From Mesobacillus jeotgali (GTDB lineage Bacteria > Bacillota > Bacilli > Bacillales > Cytobacillaceae): a stretch of DNA of 64,000 nucleotides. Below, piece after piece: positions 42,727 to 50,856 of the stretch. How positions within the stretch are numbered: position 1 is the first letter of the stretch; the number at the start of each line of letters is the position of its first letter. The notes beneath the pieces were generated by a model, which did not search any database, was not told the origin of the DNA, and saw nothing but the letters and a program-made list of their open reading frames with translations. The stretch spans positions 558,001 to 622,000 of the forward strand of contig NZ_FVZC01000007.1 of NCBI RefSeq assembly GCF_900166585.1. Direction: 5' to 3'. Position numbers and translations under genes: made by a program.

Positions 42727-44823
42727 TTATTCTTTATCCTCAAGTGCTGCTTTCAGTAAGTCACCGAGGCTGGTGCCAAAATTCTCCTGGGATGGCGCAT
42801 ATTTTTCCTTGAGTTTACGTTCCTCACGCTTGGAAACGCCTTTTTTCTTTTTGTCCTCAGCCTTTTCGACAACATTGCAGCGTCGGCATTGGAAGTAGGC
42901 GCCTGCTTTGCCGTCGTGTATTTCCATCCGCTTGTGGCATTGCGGGCAGCGTCGGTGTGACAGCTTAGGGTCTTTATGCTTGCGGAAGCTGCATTCAGGA
43001 CTAGAGCAGACAAGGATGCGTCCTTCTTTTGTCTTGCGTTCCTTCATGAACTCCCCGCACTCAGGGCACTTGGAACCTGTAAGGTTATGGGCACGGTATG
43101 TTTTGTCACTCTTCTTGATTTCAGATACCAGAAGGGAGGTCTGTTCACGAATCCTTTTTTTGAATGCCTTTGCATCGCCTTTGCCGCGGGCAATTTCCTC
43201 TAGTTCTTTTTCCCATTTTGCGGTCAGCTCCGGGGAAGTCAGTTCATCGTTCACAAGGTCGATGAGCTGCTTGCCTTTTTTCGTAGAAAAGAGACGGCCA
43301 TTCTGGCGTTCGACGACCTCCGACGAAATCAGGCGTTCGATGATTTCTGCCCTTGTTGCCGGAGTACCCAGGCCGAATTTCTCCATTTTTGAAAGGATAT
43401 CCGATTCAGACATGCGCAGCGGTGGCTCGGTCATCTTTTTGTTCATTGTTACCTGGCCTACAGAGTAGCTTTTGCCTTTTTCTAGATGGCCAAGAGATTG
43501 AGTGCTCGAATCATCCTCATCTTTTCCAAGAACCTTTTTAAAGCCGAGTTCAAGGATGTTCGTTTCGCGAGCGGACAATGTTTCGCCCTCGACCTCGAAG
43601 CTTGCATGGACAACTTCATATTGATAGGCCGGGTAAAATAAAGCAAGGAACCTTCGGACAATTAAGTCATAGAGCTTTCGTTCATCAGGTGACAAATCAG
43701 CGAGATGAAGCCGTTCCTCTGTCGGGATGATGGCATGGTGGTCAGTGACTTTTTCATTATTGAACACACGGCGTGCCTGGACCTTGCCCTTGTTTGCAAG
43801 TGCCGGCCTCGCTTCATCCCTGTAGCCGGACATGATTCCCTGAAGCCGGTCCGCCATCGTCGCTTCCATATCAGTCGTCAAATAGCGTGAGTCTGTCCGC
43901 GGATAGGTGACAAGCTTGTGCTGTTCATACAAGCCCTGAAGCACATTGGATGTTTTCTTTGCCGAGAAGCCGAAGCGTTTATTGGCGTCACGCTGCAATT
44001 CTGTAAGATCATACGGCATCGGCTGCGGATCAGACTTCTGCTTGCGGTCAAGTGATTTCAGGATTGCTTTTTTATTGGAAAGCTTCTGTTTGATCTGTTC
44101 TGCTTTTTCCTTGGAAAAAATTCGTTTTTCGCCTTTATGCTCCCATTCTGCATTCAGGGAGCCAACCTTTGCCTGGATGGTCCAGTAATCCTTAGGGACG
44201 AATTTGTTAATTTCATCCTCACGCTCGAGTATCATGGCCAAAGTCGGTGTCTGAACCCGGCCGGCAGATAATGGATCCTTATATTTGGTTGTCAAAGCCC
44301 TGGAGACATTCAAGCCAATCAGCCAGTCAGCCTCAGCTCTGCATACAGCTGATTCGTAAAGATCTTCAAACTGCTTGCCAGGCTTCAGATTTTTGAACCC
44401 ATCTTTGATGGCCCGGTCGGTCTGGGAAGAAATCCACAAGCGTTTGATTGGCTTCCGCCAGTTGATGCGTTGAAGAATCCATCTGGCGACAAGTTCCCCT
44501 TCACGCCCGGCGTCAGTAGCGATGATGAATTCGCTGACATCCTTGCGTTCGGCGAGATGCTCAATCGCCTTAAATTGATGGCTCGTCTGCTTGATGACCT
44601 TCAGCCCCATTTTATCAGGGATGATTGGGAGCTCCTCAAGTTTCCAAACCTTATACTTAGGATCATAGTTCTCCGGCATCTTTAGTTCGATCAAGTGGCC
44701 AAGTGCCCAGGTCACGATATATTGATTTCCTTCAAAATAGCTTTTATTTGTTTTATTACAGCCAAGCACACGCGCAAGCTCACGGGCAACACTTGGTTTT
44801 TCTGCAAGGACTAATGATTTCAT
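42727..44823 (-). CDS. topB: DNA topoisomerase III
   Basis: 698 residues from ATG 44823 (AAAGGAGC upstream). The TOPRIM domain (MKSLVLAEKPSVARELARVL, EFIIATDAGREGELVARWI) is followed by the type IA core with the catalytic Tyr in LVTYPRTDSRYLT and the PTLAMILERE and MPYDLTELQRDANKRFG motifs. The C-terminus has two zinc-ribbon units (CPECGEFMKERKTKEG ... C and CPQCHKRMEIHDGKAGAYFQCRRC). Topo III decatenates replication and recombination intermediates. Length is close to B. subtilis TopB. Single gene. Confidence 0.95.
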   Translation of the reverse strand: MKSLVLAEKPSVARELARVLGCNKTNKSYFEGNQYIVTWALGHLIELKMPENYDPKYKVWKLEELPIIPDKMGLKVIKQTSHQFKAIEHLAERKDVSEFIIATDAGREGELVARWILQRINWRKPIKRLWISSQTDRAIKDGFKNLKPGKQFEDLYESAVCRAEADWLIGLNVSRALTTKYKDPLSAGRVQTPTLAMILEREDEINKFVPKDYWTIQAKVGSLNAEWEHKGEKRIFSKEKAEQIKQKLSNKKAILKSLDRKQKSDPQPMPYDLTELQRDANKRFGFSAKKTSNVLQGLYEQHKLVTYPRTDSRYLTTDMEATMADRLQGIMSGYRDEARPALANKGKVQARRVFNNEKVTDHHAIIPTEERLHLADLSPDERKLYDLIVRRFLALFYPAYQYEVVHASFEVEGETLSARETNILELGFKKVLGKDEDDSSTQSLGHLEKGKSYSVGQVTMNKKMTEPPLRMSESDILSKMEKFGLGTPATRAEIIERLISSEVVERQNGRLFSTKKGKQLIDLVNDELTSPELTAKWEKELEEIARGKGDAKAFKKRIREQTSLLVSEIKKSDKTYRAHNLTGSKCPECGEFMKERKTKEGRILVCSSPECSFRKHKDPKLSHRRCPQCHKRMEIHDGKAGAYFQCRRCNVVEKAEDKKKKGVSKREERKLKEKYAPSQENFGTSLGDLLKAALEDKE

Positions 44824-44907
44824 AATTGCTCCTTTCAAAAAACAACAGTTTACATATGCTTTACTTAGTATAATAGAAAAAACCGAATTTTTGTAATGGG
44901 GGAGAGT

Positions 44908-45813
44908 ATGAGCGATTATATTAAAGAAATCCGCGCCTTGATTAGCAGCCGTCCGTTCATCCTGGCTGGGTCTGCTGTCCTTGTTTTTAATAAGGAATAT
45001 GAAGTGCTGCTGCAGCTTCGGACTGATACTGGCAGTTGGGGGATTCCAGGCGGTGCGATGGAACCTGGCGAGAGTTTTGAAGAGACAGCCCGCAGAGAAT
45101 TATATGAGGAAACGGGACTGCATCTGAATACATTGAAGTTTTTGGATGTGATCGCTGGTGAGGAATACTACTTTCAATATCCGAACGGCGACGAAATCTA
45201 TAACGCGATTGCATTGTACGCTTGCACCGATTGGGAAGGCGTGCTGCAAATACTCGACGGCGAAAGCAAGGAGCTGCGCTTTTTTGCATTGGACAATCTC
45301 CCTGCTCTTCAAGGCAGGCCTGAGTTGATCTTAAGCAAAATAAATGATTATGGAATCCTGCCTGTCATCAGGGAAATTGAGCTGTTTGATGTGCTGGCAG
45401 CGGCCGAAATCCTCGATCTACAGAGAAAGTCATACAGAATAGAAGCAGATTTGATTGGAACGGATGAAATCCCTCCTTTAAAGGAAACATTCGAGCAGCT
45501 GCAAAATTGCGGTGAAACCTTCCTTGGCTATTATCTTGATGGCCGTCTTGCTGGTGCGGTTTCTTTTAAAATAGACAGGGAAGTGATGGATATTCATCGT
45601 ATGATGGTTGATCCAGACTTTTTCCGCAGAGGAATTGCCAGGAAGCTGATTGCATATTTGGAACATCAAAACTTCTCCGAAATGATTGTCTCAACCGGTG
45701 CTGCAAATACACCAGCGATAAAGCTCTATGAGAAACTTGGCTTCGTGAGGCAAAATAACTCAGCAGTAGGTGGCGGGCTGGTGATCGCCAATTTTAAAAA
45801 GCGGCGAAATTGA
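44908..45813 (+). CDS. Nudix hydrolase fused to GNAT acetyltransferase
   Basis: 301 residues from ATG 44908 (GGGGGAGAG upstream; ATG 44896 is part of that region). Residues 1-150 are a Nudix domain with the box GGAMEPGESFEETARRELYEETGL followed by the usual helix and EELRFFALDNLP-like end. Residues about 155-300 are a GNAT domain (LLGYYLDGRLAGAVSFKI-type core, MMVDPDFFRRGIARKLIAYLE acetyl-CoA loop, STGAANTPAIKLYEKLGFVRQ). Each domain is complete. The fusion suggests linked nucleotide-derivative hydrolysis and acetylation or a housekeeping repair function, but no substrate can be read. Confidence 0.85.
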   Translation: MSDYIKEIRALISSRPFILAGSAVLVFNKEYEVLLQLRTDTGSWGIPGGAMEPGESFEETARRELYEETGLHLNTLKFLDVIAGEEYYFQYPNGDEIYNAIALYACTDWEGVLQILDGESKELRFFALDNLPALQGRPELILSKINDYGILPVIREIELFDVLAAAEILDLQRKSYRIEADLIGTDEIPPLKETFEQLQNCGETFLGYYLDGRLAGAVSFKIDREVMDIHRMMVDPDFFRRGIARKLIAYLEHQNFSEMIVSTGAANTPAIKLYEKLGFVRQNNSAVGGGLVIANFKKRRN

Positions 45814-45824
45814 TGGCTTCATGC

Positions 45825-45858
45825 AAAAGGACCGGGCAGCATGCCAGGTCCTTTAAGC
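45825..45858. terminator. Bidirectional terminator
   Basis: AAAGGACC and GGTCCTTT pair across a GGGCAGCATGCCA loop with internal symmetry, between convergent genes. Confidence 0.75.
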
Positions 45859-45859
45859 A

Positions 45860-46177
45860 TTATTCCTTTATTTTGACTGCCGTTCCTGTGGCGATGCACA
45901 TCATCATACCTTCGCGCAGTGTCTCGAAGTCAAGGTCAACACCGATTATGGCATTGGCGCCCATCCGGCGCGCTTTGTCCTCCATTTCGCGAATCGCGAT
46001 TTCACGCCCTTCCGCTAGCTTATTTTCATAAGCAGAACTCCTGCCCCCGATTACATCGGTGACGCTTGCCAAAAAGTCACGCACCACATTTGCCCCCATA
46101 ATCGCTTCTCCAGAGACAATCCCCAAATATGAGTCCACTTCTTTGCCTTGCAATGCCGATGTAGTTGTAACAATCAT
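45860..46177 (-). CDS. YbjQ family (UPF0145) heavy-metal-binding-domain protein
   Basis: 105 residues, full family length: the start MIVTTTSALQGKEVDSYLGIVSGEAIMGANVVRDFLASVTDVIGG pattern, SSAYENKLAEGREIAIREMEDKARRMGANAIIGVDLDFE and the terminal ATGTAVKI. Structures form pentamer-like rings; the role is unknown. GAGGAGGAAT precedes the start. Confidence 0.92.
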   Translation of the reverse strand: MIVTTTSALQGKEVDSYLGIVSGEAIMGANVVRDFLASVTDVIGGRSSAYENKLAEGREIAIREMEDKARRMGANAIIGVDLDFETLREGMMMCIATGTAVKIKE

Positions 46178-46303
46178 GTTTATTCCTCCTCAATTTTCAA
46201 GTGAAGCGTGTAAAATACTGTGTATGAGTACATATACGAAGACCGGTGGAAAAAGTTTCAAAAAAAAGAACCCGGCCAGAATAGCTGGGTCCGGGAATGA
46301 ATA

Positions 46304-46468
46304 TTAAACGTCTTCTTCCTCAATCCGGTTTTTAAATGCTTCCTGTACGACCAGGAATTCCTCGTCTTCCTGTGCTTCGGTTTCAGGCCGTTTTGCTTTT
46401 AGCGCACCTGATGGCAAGTCTCCGGGATGGCCTTTTTTCTTATGGTTAAAATCTTTTCCTCTGCTCAT
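46304..46468 (-). CDS. Small hydrophilic protein (54 aa)
   Basis: A 54-codon frame, ATG 46468, eight bases from AAAGGAGGG. Product: basic start (MSRGKDFNHKKKGHPGDLP), then acidic tail (EAQEDEEFLVVQEAFKNRIE). It is followed on the minus strand by an imperfect CCCGG hairpin (46260-46291). Composition resembles small stress or spore proteins; no family recognised. Confidence 0.65.
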   Translation of the reverse strand: MSRGKDFNHKKKGHPGDLPSGALKAKRPETEAQEDEEFLVVQEAFKNRIEEEDV

Positions 46469-46581
46469 TCATGAACCCTCCTTTCCTGTCAAAAGTAGTT
46501 TTTCCTGATGGAACCTGAAATATAAAAAATGAACAGCATATGATTATATAGATACAAATTTTAAGAAAGGAGGGCGCTGTT

Positions 46582-47193
46582 ATGGATGAAAAACTTTATG
46601 CTGAAGATTTAGTGGAGTGCCCGACTGTTTTTTGTGCAAACCGAGACGATCAGGCTCCGTTATTTACGGCAGATGCCTTGATAAATGGGGATATCAAAAA
46701 GATTAATCTGGAGGATTATCGGGGAAAGTGGGTGATTTTATTTTTCTACCCAAGCAATTTCACTTTCGTTTGACCTACAGAACTGGCGGCGGTCGCCGCT
46801 ATTTACCCTTATATTAAGGCTCTGGGTGCAGATTTGATGTCGATTAGCACGGACAGTGTATACAGCCACAGGGTGTTTAAACAAACATCGCCTTCCTTGA
46901 AAAATGTGACGTACCCAATGGTCAGTGACAGAACACAGGTCATCAGCCGGGCATACAGGGTTCTTGATGCTGCAAGTGGTGCTTGCTTCAGGACATCCGT
47001 GTTCATCGATCCGGAAGGGATCATCAGGGTAAAGCTTACTTATCCTGGTAATGTTGGCCGAAATCTCCCCGAACATCTGAGAATCCTCCAGGCCCTTGAT
47101 TATGCAAAACAAACTGGTAAGAGTGTACCGGCAAACTGGGTACCCGGTCAGCCAGGTGTCAGTACGAATCCATCAAATATAGGGAATATTTAA
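46582..47193 (+). CDS. Peroxiredoxin with UGA (selenocysteine) at the peroxidatic position
   Basis: A 203-residue AhpC/Prx1-type peroxiredoxin if the TGA at 46771-46773 is read through. Before it: [22 protein letters not shown]; after it: [28 protein letters not shown] and on to the end in the same frame. In normal enzymes this place is FTFVCPTE, so the stop stands exactly at the catalytic Cys (residue 64). The rest keeps Thr-61-type, Glu and Arg active-site residues ([11 protein letters not shown]). The usual C-terminal resolving Cys motif (EVCPANW) reads KSVPANW, so it would be a 1-Cys/Sec type, as in PrxU of anaerobes. A SECIS-like hairpin follows the UGA directly. AAGAAAGGAGGG gives a strong start. 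A simple nonsense mutation is the alternative. Confidence 0.8.
46771..46804 (+). promoter_or_regulatory. Putative bacterial SECIS element
   Basis: Downstream of the UGA, GGCGGC and GCCGC pair (7 bp in all: 5 GC, one G-U, one U-A; 46784-46790 with 46795-46801) closing a four-base loop GGUC (46791-46794), 17 bases after the UGA. The E. coli fdhF SECIS has the same GGUC loop at nearly the same distance. Confidence 0.75.
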
Positions 47194-47200
47194 TTGCTGC

Positions 47201-47227
47201 AGGTCCTGATTACAGGGCCTATTTTTT
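47201..47227 (+). terminator. Terminator of the peroxiredoxin gene
   Basis: AGGTCCTG and CAGGGCCT pair (one G-U) across ATTA, then TTTTTTG. Confidence 0.75.
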
Positions 47228-47230
47228 GTC

Positions 47231-47246
47231 TGTGATACGCATCACA
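47231..47246 (+). promoter_or_regulatory. FNR/CRP-type box upstream of cydA
   Basis: TGTGATACGCATCACA is a perfect TGTGA-N6-TCACA palindrome as used by Bacillus Fnr for anaerobic activation. A half site TGTCACA follows near 47271 and a GTTTCACAAA Rex-like half site near 47337. Confidence 0.75.
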
Positions 47247-47370
47247 AAATCAAGAAAAAATGTCACAGAAAATCTACAAAAATCTTCGATATCACTCACA
47301 AAGTTTTTTTAAAATAGAATCAGGACTATGTTAATTGTTTCACAAACTAAAAATTTGGGAGGAACCAAAA

Positions 47371-48723
47371 ATGGATGAGGTCTTGATTTTAAGCCGGATC
47401 CAGTTTGCTGTAACTGTGTTTTATCATTTTTTGTTTGTTCCGTTGACGCTTGGATTGGTCATCCTTGTCGCCATCATGGAGACCAAGTATGCACGGACAC
47501 TAGACCAGACTTATAAAATGATGGCGGATTACTGGGGAAAGCTGTTTGCGATCAATTTTGTTCTTGGTGTCATCACTGGCATTACGATGGAGTTTCAATT
47601 TGGGACGAACTGGTCTGAGTATTCGAAGTATATGGGAGATATCTTTGGCTCGCCGCTTGCGATTGAAGCTCTGGCCGCTTTTTTTCTTGAATCCACCTTC
47701 ATGGGCATCTGGCTGTTCGGCAAGGATAAGTTCTCACCCAAGATGCGGGCAATTTCCATCTGGATGGTCGCCCTCGGGACCAATATTTCTGCTCTCTGGA
47801 TTATCACTGCAAATGGATTCATGCAAAATCCGGTAGGCTACGTCCTGAAGAATGGCCGTGTGGAGTTGAACAGCTTTTCAGAGCTCGTCACGAATCCATA
47901 TGCATGGTACATGTTCGTACATACTGTCATAAGTGCTTATATTGTCGGGGCTTTTTTCATGATGGCCATCAGCGCGTACCACTTGCTGCGCAAAAATGAA
48001 ACGGCTTTTTATAAAAAATCGTTTAAATATGGACTGGCTATGGCATTGTTCTCTGCCACTTTAACTCCATTCATCGGACACCAATCCGGGGTGTTTGCGG
48101 CAAAAATGCAGCCGGCAAAAGGTGCGGCAATGGAAGCAGTATGGGAGACACAGAAAGAGATGCCTTTTCATCTTATTCAGATACCCGATCAGGAAAATGA
48201 GCGCAATGCTTTTGAGGCAATCAGCATACCAAAGCTCGGAAGCTTCTTTTATACTAACTCCTTCAAAGGCGAAGTAACTGGCCTGAGGGATATACCCGCG
48301 GATGAACGGCCTAACGTGGAACTGGTATTTTATGCATTCAGGGTCATGGTTGCGCTTGGTGTCTTTTTTCTTGCTGTCTCATGGTATGGCCTTTATCTAT
48401 ATCGAAAAAATAAACTCGAGAACTCCCCAAGATATTTGAAGCTCGTCCTTTACTCTGTACTCCTCCCATACATTGCCATCAATGCAGGCTGGATGGTAGC
48501 AGAAGCGGGCAGACAGCCATGGGTTGTCTACGGGCTAATGAAGACTTCCGAAGGGGTATCTCCATTAGCTGTATCCCAGGTGGTTTTCTCGCTTGCAGCA
48601 CTTGTCATTTTCTATACTGTCCTGCTGATTGCGGATGTTTATTTGATCATTAAGTATGCGAAAAAAGGGCCGGAATCAGAGGTTAAATATGGTCTTGGAG
48701 GGGGCGTGAAGCATGTCTCATGA
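47371..48723 (+). CDS. cydA: Cytochrome bd quinol oxidase subunit I
   Basis: 450 residues from ATG 47371 (GGGAGGA eight bases upstream). Nine membrane helices; haem ligands are in place: the N-terminal His (SRIQFAVTVFYHFLFVPLTLG), the GRQPWVVYGLMKT quinol/haem region and a Met ligand helix. The Q-loop is the short Firmicute form. Bd oxidase reduces oxygen at very low levels and resists nitrosative and peroxide stress. The upstream Fnr box fits low-oxygen induction. It overlaps cydB by 11 bases. Confidence 0.95.
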   Translation: MDEVLILSRIQFAVTVFYHFLFVPLTLGLVILVAIMETKYARTLDQTYKMMADYWGKLFAINFVLGVITGITMEFQFGTNWSEYSKYMGDIFGSPLAIEALAAFFLESTFMGIWLFGKDKFSPKMRAISIWMVALGTNISALWIITANGFMQNPVGYVLKNGRVELNSFSELVTNPYAWYMFVHTVISAYIVGAFFMMAISAYHLLRKNETAFYKKSFKYGLAMALFSATLTPFIGHQSGVFAAKMQPAKGAAMEAVWETQKEMPFHLIQIPDQENERNAFEAISIPKLGSFFYTNSFKGEVTGLRDIPADERPNVELVFYAFRVMVALGVFFLAVSWYGLYLYRKNKLENSPRYLKLVLYSVLLPYIAINAGWMVAEAGRQPWVVYGLMKTSEGVSPLAVSQVVFSLAALVIFYTVLLIADVYLIIKYAKKGPESEVKYGLGGGVKHVS

Positions 48724-49741
48724 TACACTGGCGATTATTTGGTTCGGGCTCTGGGGCTTGATCTGGACGGTTTACTTTATCCTTGATGGATATGCGCTTG
48801 GAACAGGGATGCTATTCCCGTTCATTACAAAAAACCGGCAGGAACGAAATCAGCTGCAGGAAGCAGTCGGCCCGTTCTGGGGCGGGAACGAGGTATGGCT
48901 TATTACAGCGGGAGGAGCAACATTCGCAGCATTTCCGGCCGTCTATGCGGACATGTTCAGCTTTTTATACACGCCGTTATTTCTCGTATTGATTGCCCTG
49001 TTCATAAGGGCCATTGGTCTTGAATTCATGCATAAGGATGACAATCCAATCTGGCAGGCAGCGTGTAAATGGGCTTTTTTTGCGGGAAGCTTCCTGATCG
49101 CCTTCTTGTTTGGTGTGACATTCGCAAATCTGTACAGAGGCCTGTTGATTGGAGCCGATGGCTATGAGGGAAATCTGTTTAGCCTTCTCAATGGCTACGG
49201 AATTTTAGGAGGATTATTATTTGTCTCTTTATTCCTGCTATCCGGTTCATTATGGATTCAGATAAAGACTGCAGGACAAACGGCAGTAAGAGCCCATAGG
49301 CTTTCACGCTTTTTGGCAGGAGTGGCGCCTGCGATGCTGTCCCTATTCTTCCTGGCAACTGTGAACCGCACACCATTGCTCGATAACTACTCACATAATC
49401 CAATTCTCTGGATGGTACCTGCTCTGGCATTGACAGCCATGCTTTCCTCCGCGTACTTTATTTTTAAAAAGAAAATTGGCTATGCCTTTACTGCAGTATG
49501 TGTGACCATTTTCACCAAAATGGCATTCGGGTTCATTGGCATGTTCCCGAACATGCTGCCATCAAGAATAGACAGCGCCTATAGTGTCAGCCTATATGAC
49601 GCCGCAGGAAGCAAGCTGAACCTGACCATCATGTTCATCGTCGCGCTCATCTTCGTGCCAATCATCATTGCCTATCAAATATGGAGCTACACACTATTCA
49701 AGGACAAAATCCTAAAAGAAAGCGCAAAAGGATACCAATAA
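48713..49741 (+). CDS. cydB: Cytochrome bd quinol oxidase subunit II
   Basis: 342 residues, eight or nine membrane helices, with the family start LAIIWFGLWGLIWTVYFILDGYALGTGML and the GPFWGGNEVWLITAGGATFAAFP block. It stabilises CydA and the haem pair. Translational coupling with cydA is implied. The cydC and cydD exporter genes, usually next, are absent; a 1-kb repeat array follows instead. Confidence 0.95.
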   Translation: MSHDTLAIIWFGLWGLIWTVYFILDGYALGTGMLFPFITKNRQERNQLQEAVGPFWGGNEVWLITAGGATFAAFPAVYADMFSFLYTPLFLVLIALFIRAIGLEFMHKDDNPIWQAACKWAFFAGSFLIAFLFGVTFANLYRGLLIGADGYEGNLFSLLNGYGILGGLLFVSLFLLSGSLWIQIKTAGQTAVRAHRLSRFLAGVAPAMLSLFFLATVNRTPLLDNYSHNPILWMVPALALTAMLSSAYFIFKKKIGYAFTAVCVTIFTKMAFGFIGMFPNMLPSRIDSAYSVSLYDAAGSKLNLTIMFIVALIFVPIIIAYQIWSYTLFKDKILKESAKGYQ

Positions 49742-49749
49742 GAGAGTTA

Positions 49750-50760
49750 GGGGAGAACGGAATTCTTATAGCGAGGAATTTCATGACATAAGGGTCGTAT
49801 TAGGAGAGACGGCACCCTTATGGCGAGGAATGTCGTCGCATAAGGGTGTCATTAGGAGAGAACGGCACCCTTGTGGCGAGGAATGTCGTCACATAAGGGT
49901 GTCAATAGGGGAGAACGGCACCCTTATGGCGAGGAATATTGTCACATAAGGGTGTCAATAGGGGAGAACGGCACCCTTATGGCGAGGAATGTCGTCAGAT
50001 AAGGGTGTTATTAAGGGAGAACGGCACCCTTATGGTGAGGAATGTCGTCGCATAAGGGTGTCATTAGGAGAGAACGACACCCTTATGGCGAGGAATGTCG
50101 TCACATAAGGGTGTCATTAGGGGAAAACGGCACCCTTATGGTGAGGAATCACGTCACATAAGGATCACATTAGGAGAGAACGACACCCTTATGGCGAGGA
50201 ATGTCGTCAGATAAGGGTCGTATTAGGAGAGACGGCACCCTTATGGCGAGGAATGTCGTCAGATAAGGGTGTTATTAAGGGAGAACGGCACCCTTATGGT
50301 GAGGAATGTCGTCGCATAAGGGTGTCATTAGGGGAAAACGGCACCCTTATGGTGAGGAATCACGTCACATAAGGATCACATTAGGAGAGAACGACACCCT
50401 TATGGCGAGGAATGTCGTCACATAAGGGTGTTATTAGGGGAGAACGGCACCCTTATGGTGAGGAATGTCGTCAGATAAGGGTGTCATTAGGGGAGAACGG
50501 TACCCTTATGTCGAGGAATGTTGTCACATAAGGGTGTCATTAGGGGAGAACGGCACCCTTATGGTGAAAAATGTCGTCAGATAAGGGTGTCATTAGGGGA
50601 AAACGGCACCCTTATAGCGAGAAAACCCGCCGCATAAGGGTGTCATTAGGAGAGAACGACACCCTTATGGCGAGGAATCTCTTCACATAAGGATCACATT
50701 AGGCGGGAACGGTACCCTTATAGCAAGAAAATCCACCATATAAAGATAACCTTTGGCGGG
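49750..50760. repeat. Array of about 19 hairpin-forming 53-bp repeats
   Basis: Nineteen units of 53 bases follow cydB without spacers. Each contains the inverted repeat CACCCTTATG / CATAAGGGTG around GCGAGGAATGTCGTCA, joined by TCATTAGGGGAGAACGG. The first and last units are degenerate, and blocks of several units (for example near 49970-50180 and 50250-50400) are repeated with the same variants, showing internal duplication. It is not a CRISPR, as there are no unique spacers. Confidence 0.92.
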
Positions 50761-50819
50761 AATAAATCCTCCCTCCTGAGAAGACTTAACTAAAGGTCAT
50801 AAACTAACAACAGCCAAAT

Positions 50820-50854
50820 AAAAGACCTATTAGATTCACTCTAATAGGTCTCAT
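50820..50854 (-). terminator. Terminator of the SSS symporter gene
   Basis: AGACCTATTAGA and TCTAATAGGTCT pair across TTCAC, with A and T flanks. Confidence 0.85.
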
Positions 50855-50856
50855 TT

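Noticed and set aside
46771..46773. Ordinary nonsense mutation in the peroxiredoxin
   Set aside because: It cannot be fully excluded, but the codon is exactly the catalytic Cys position, the downstream frame is undamaged, and a GGUC-loop hairpin follows at the SECIS distance.
49750..50760. CRISPR array
   Set aside because: The 53-bp units follow each other directly and the linking sequence is itself repeated, so there are no unique spacers; no cas genes are near.
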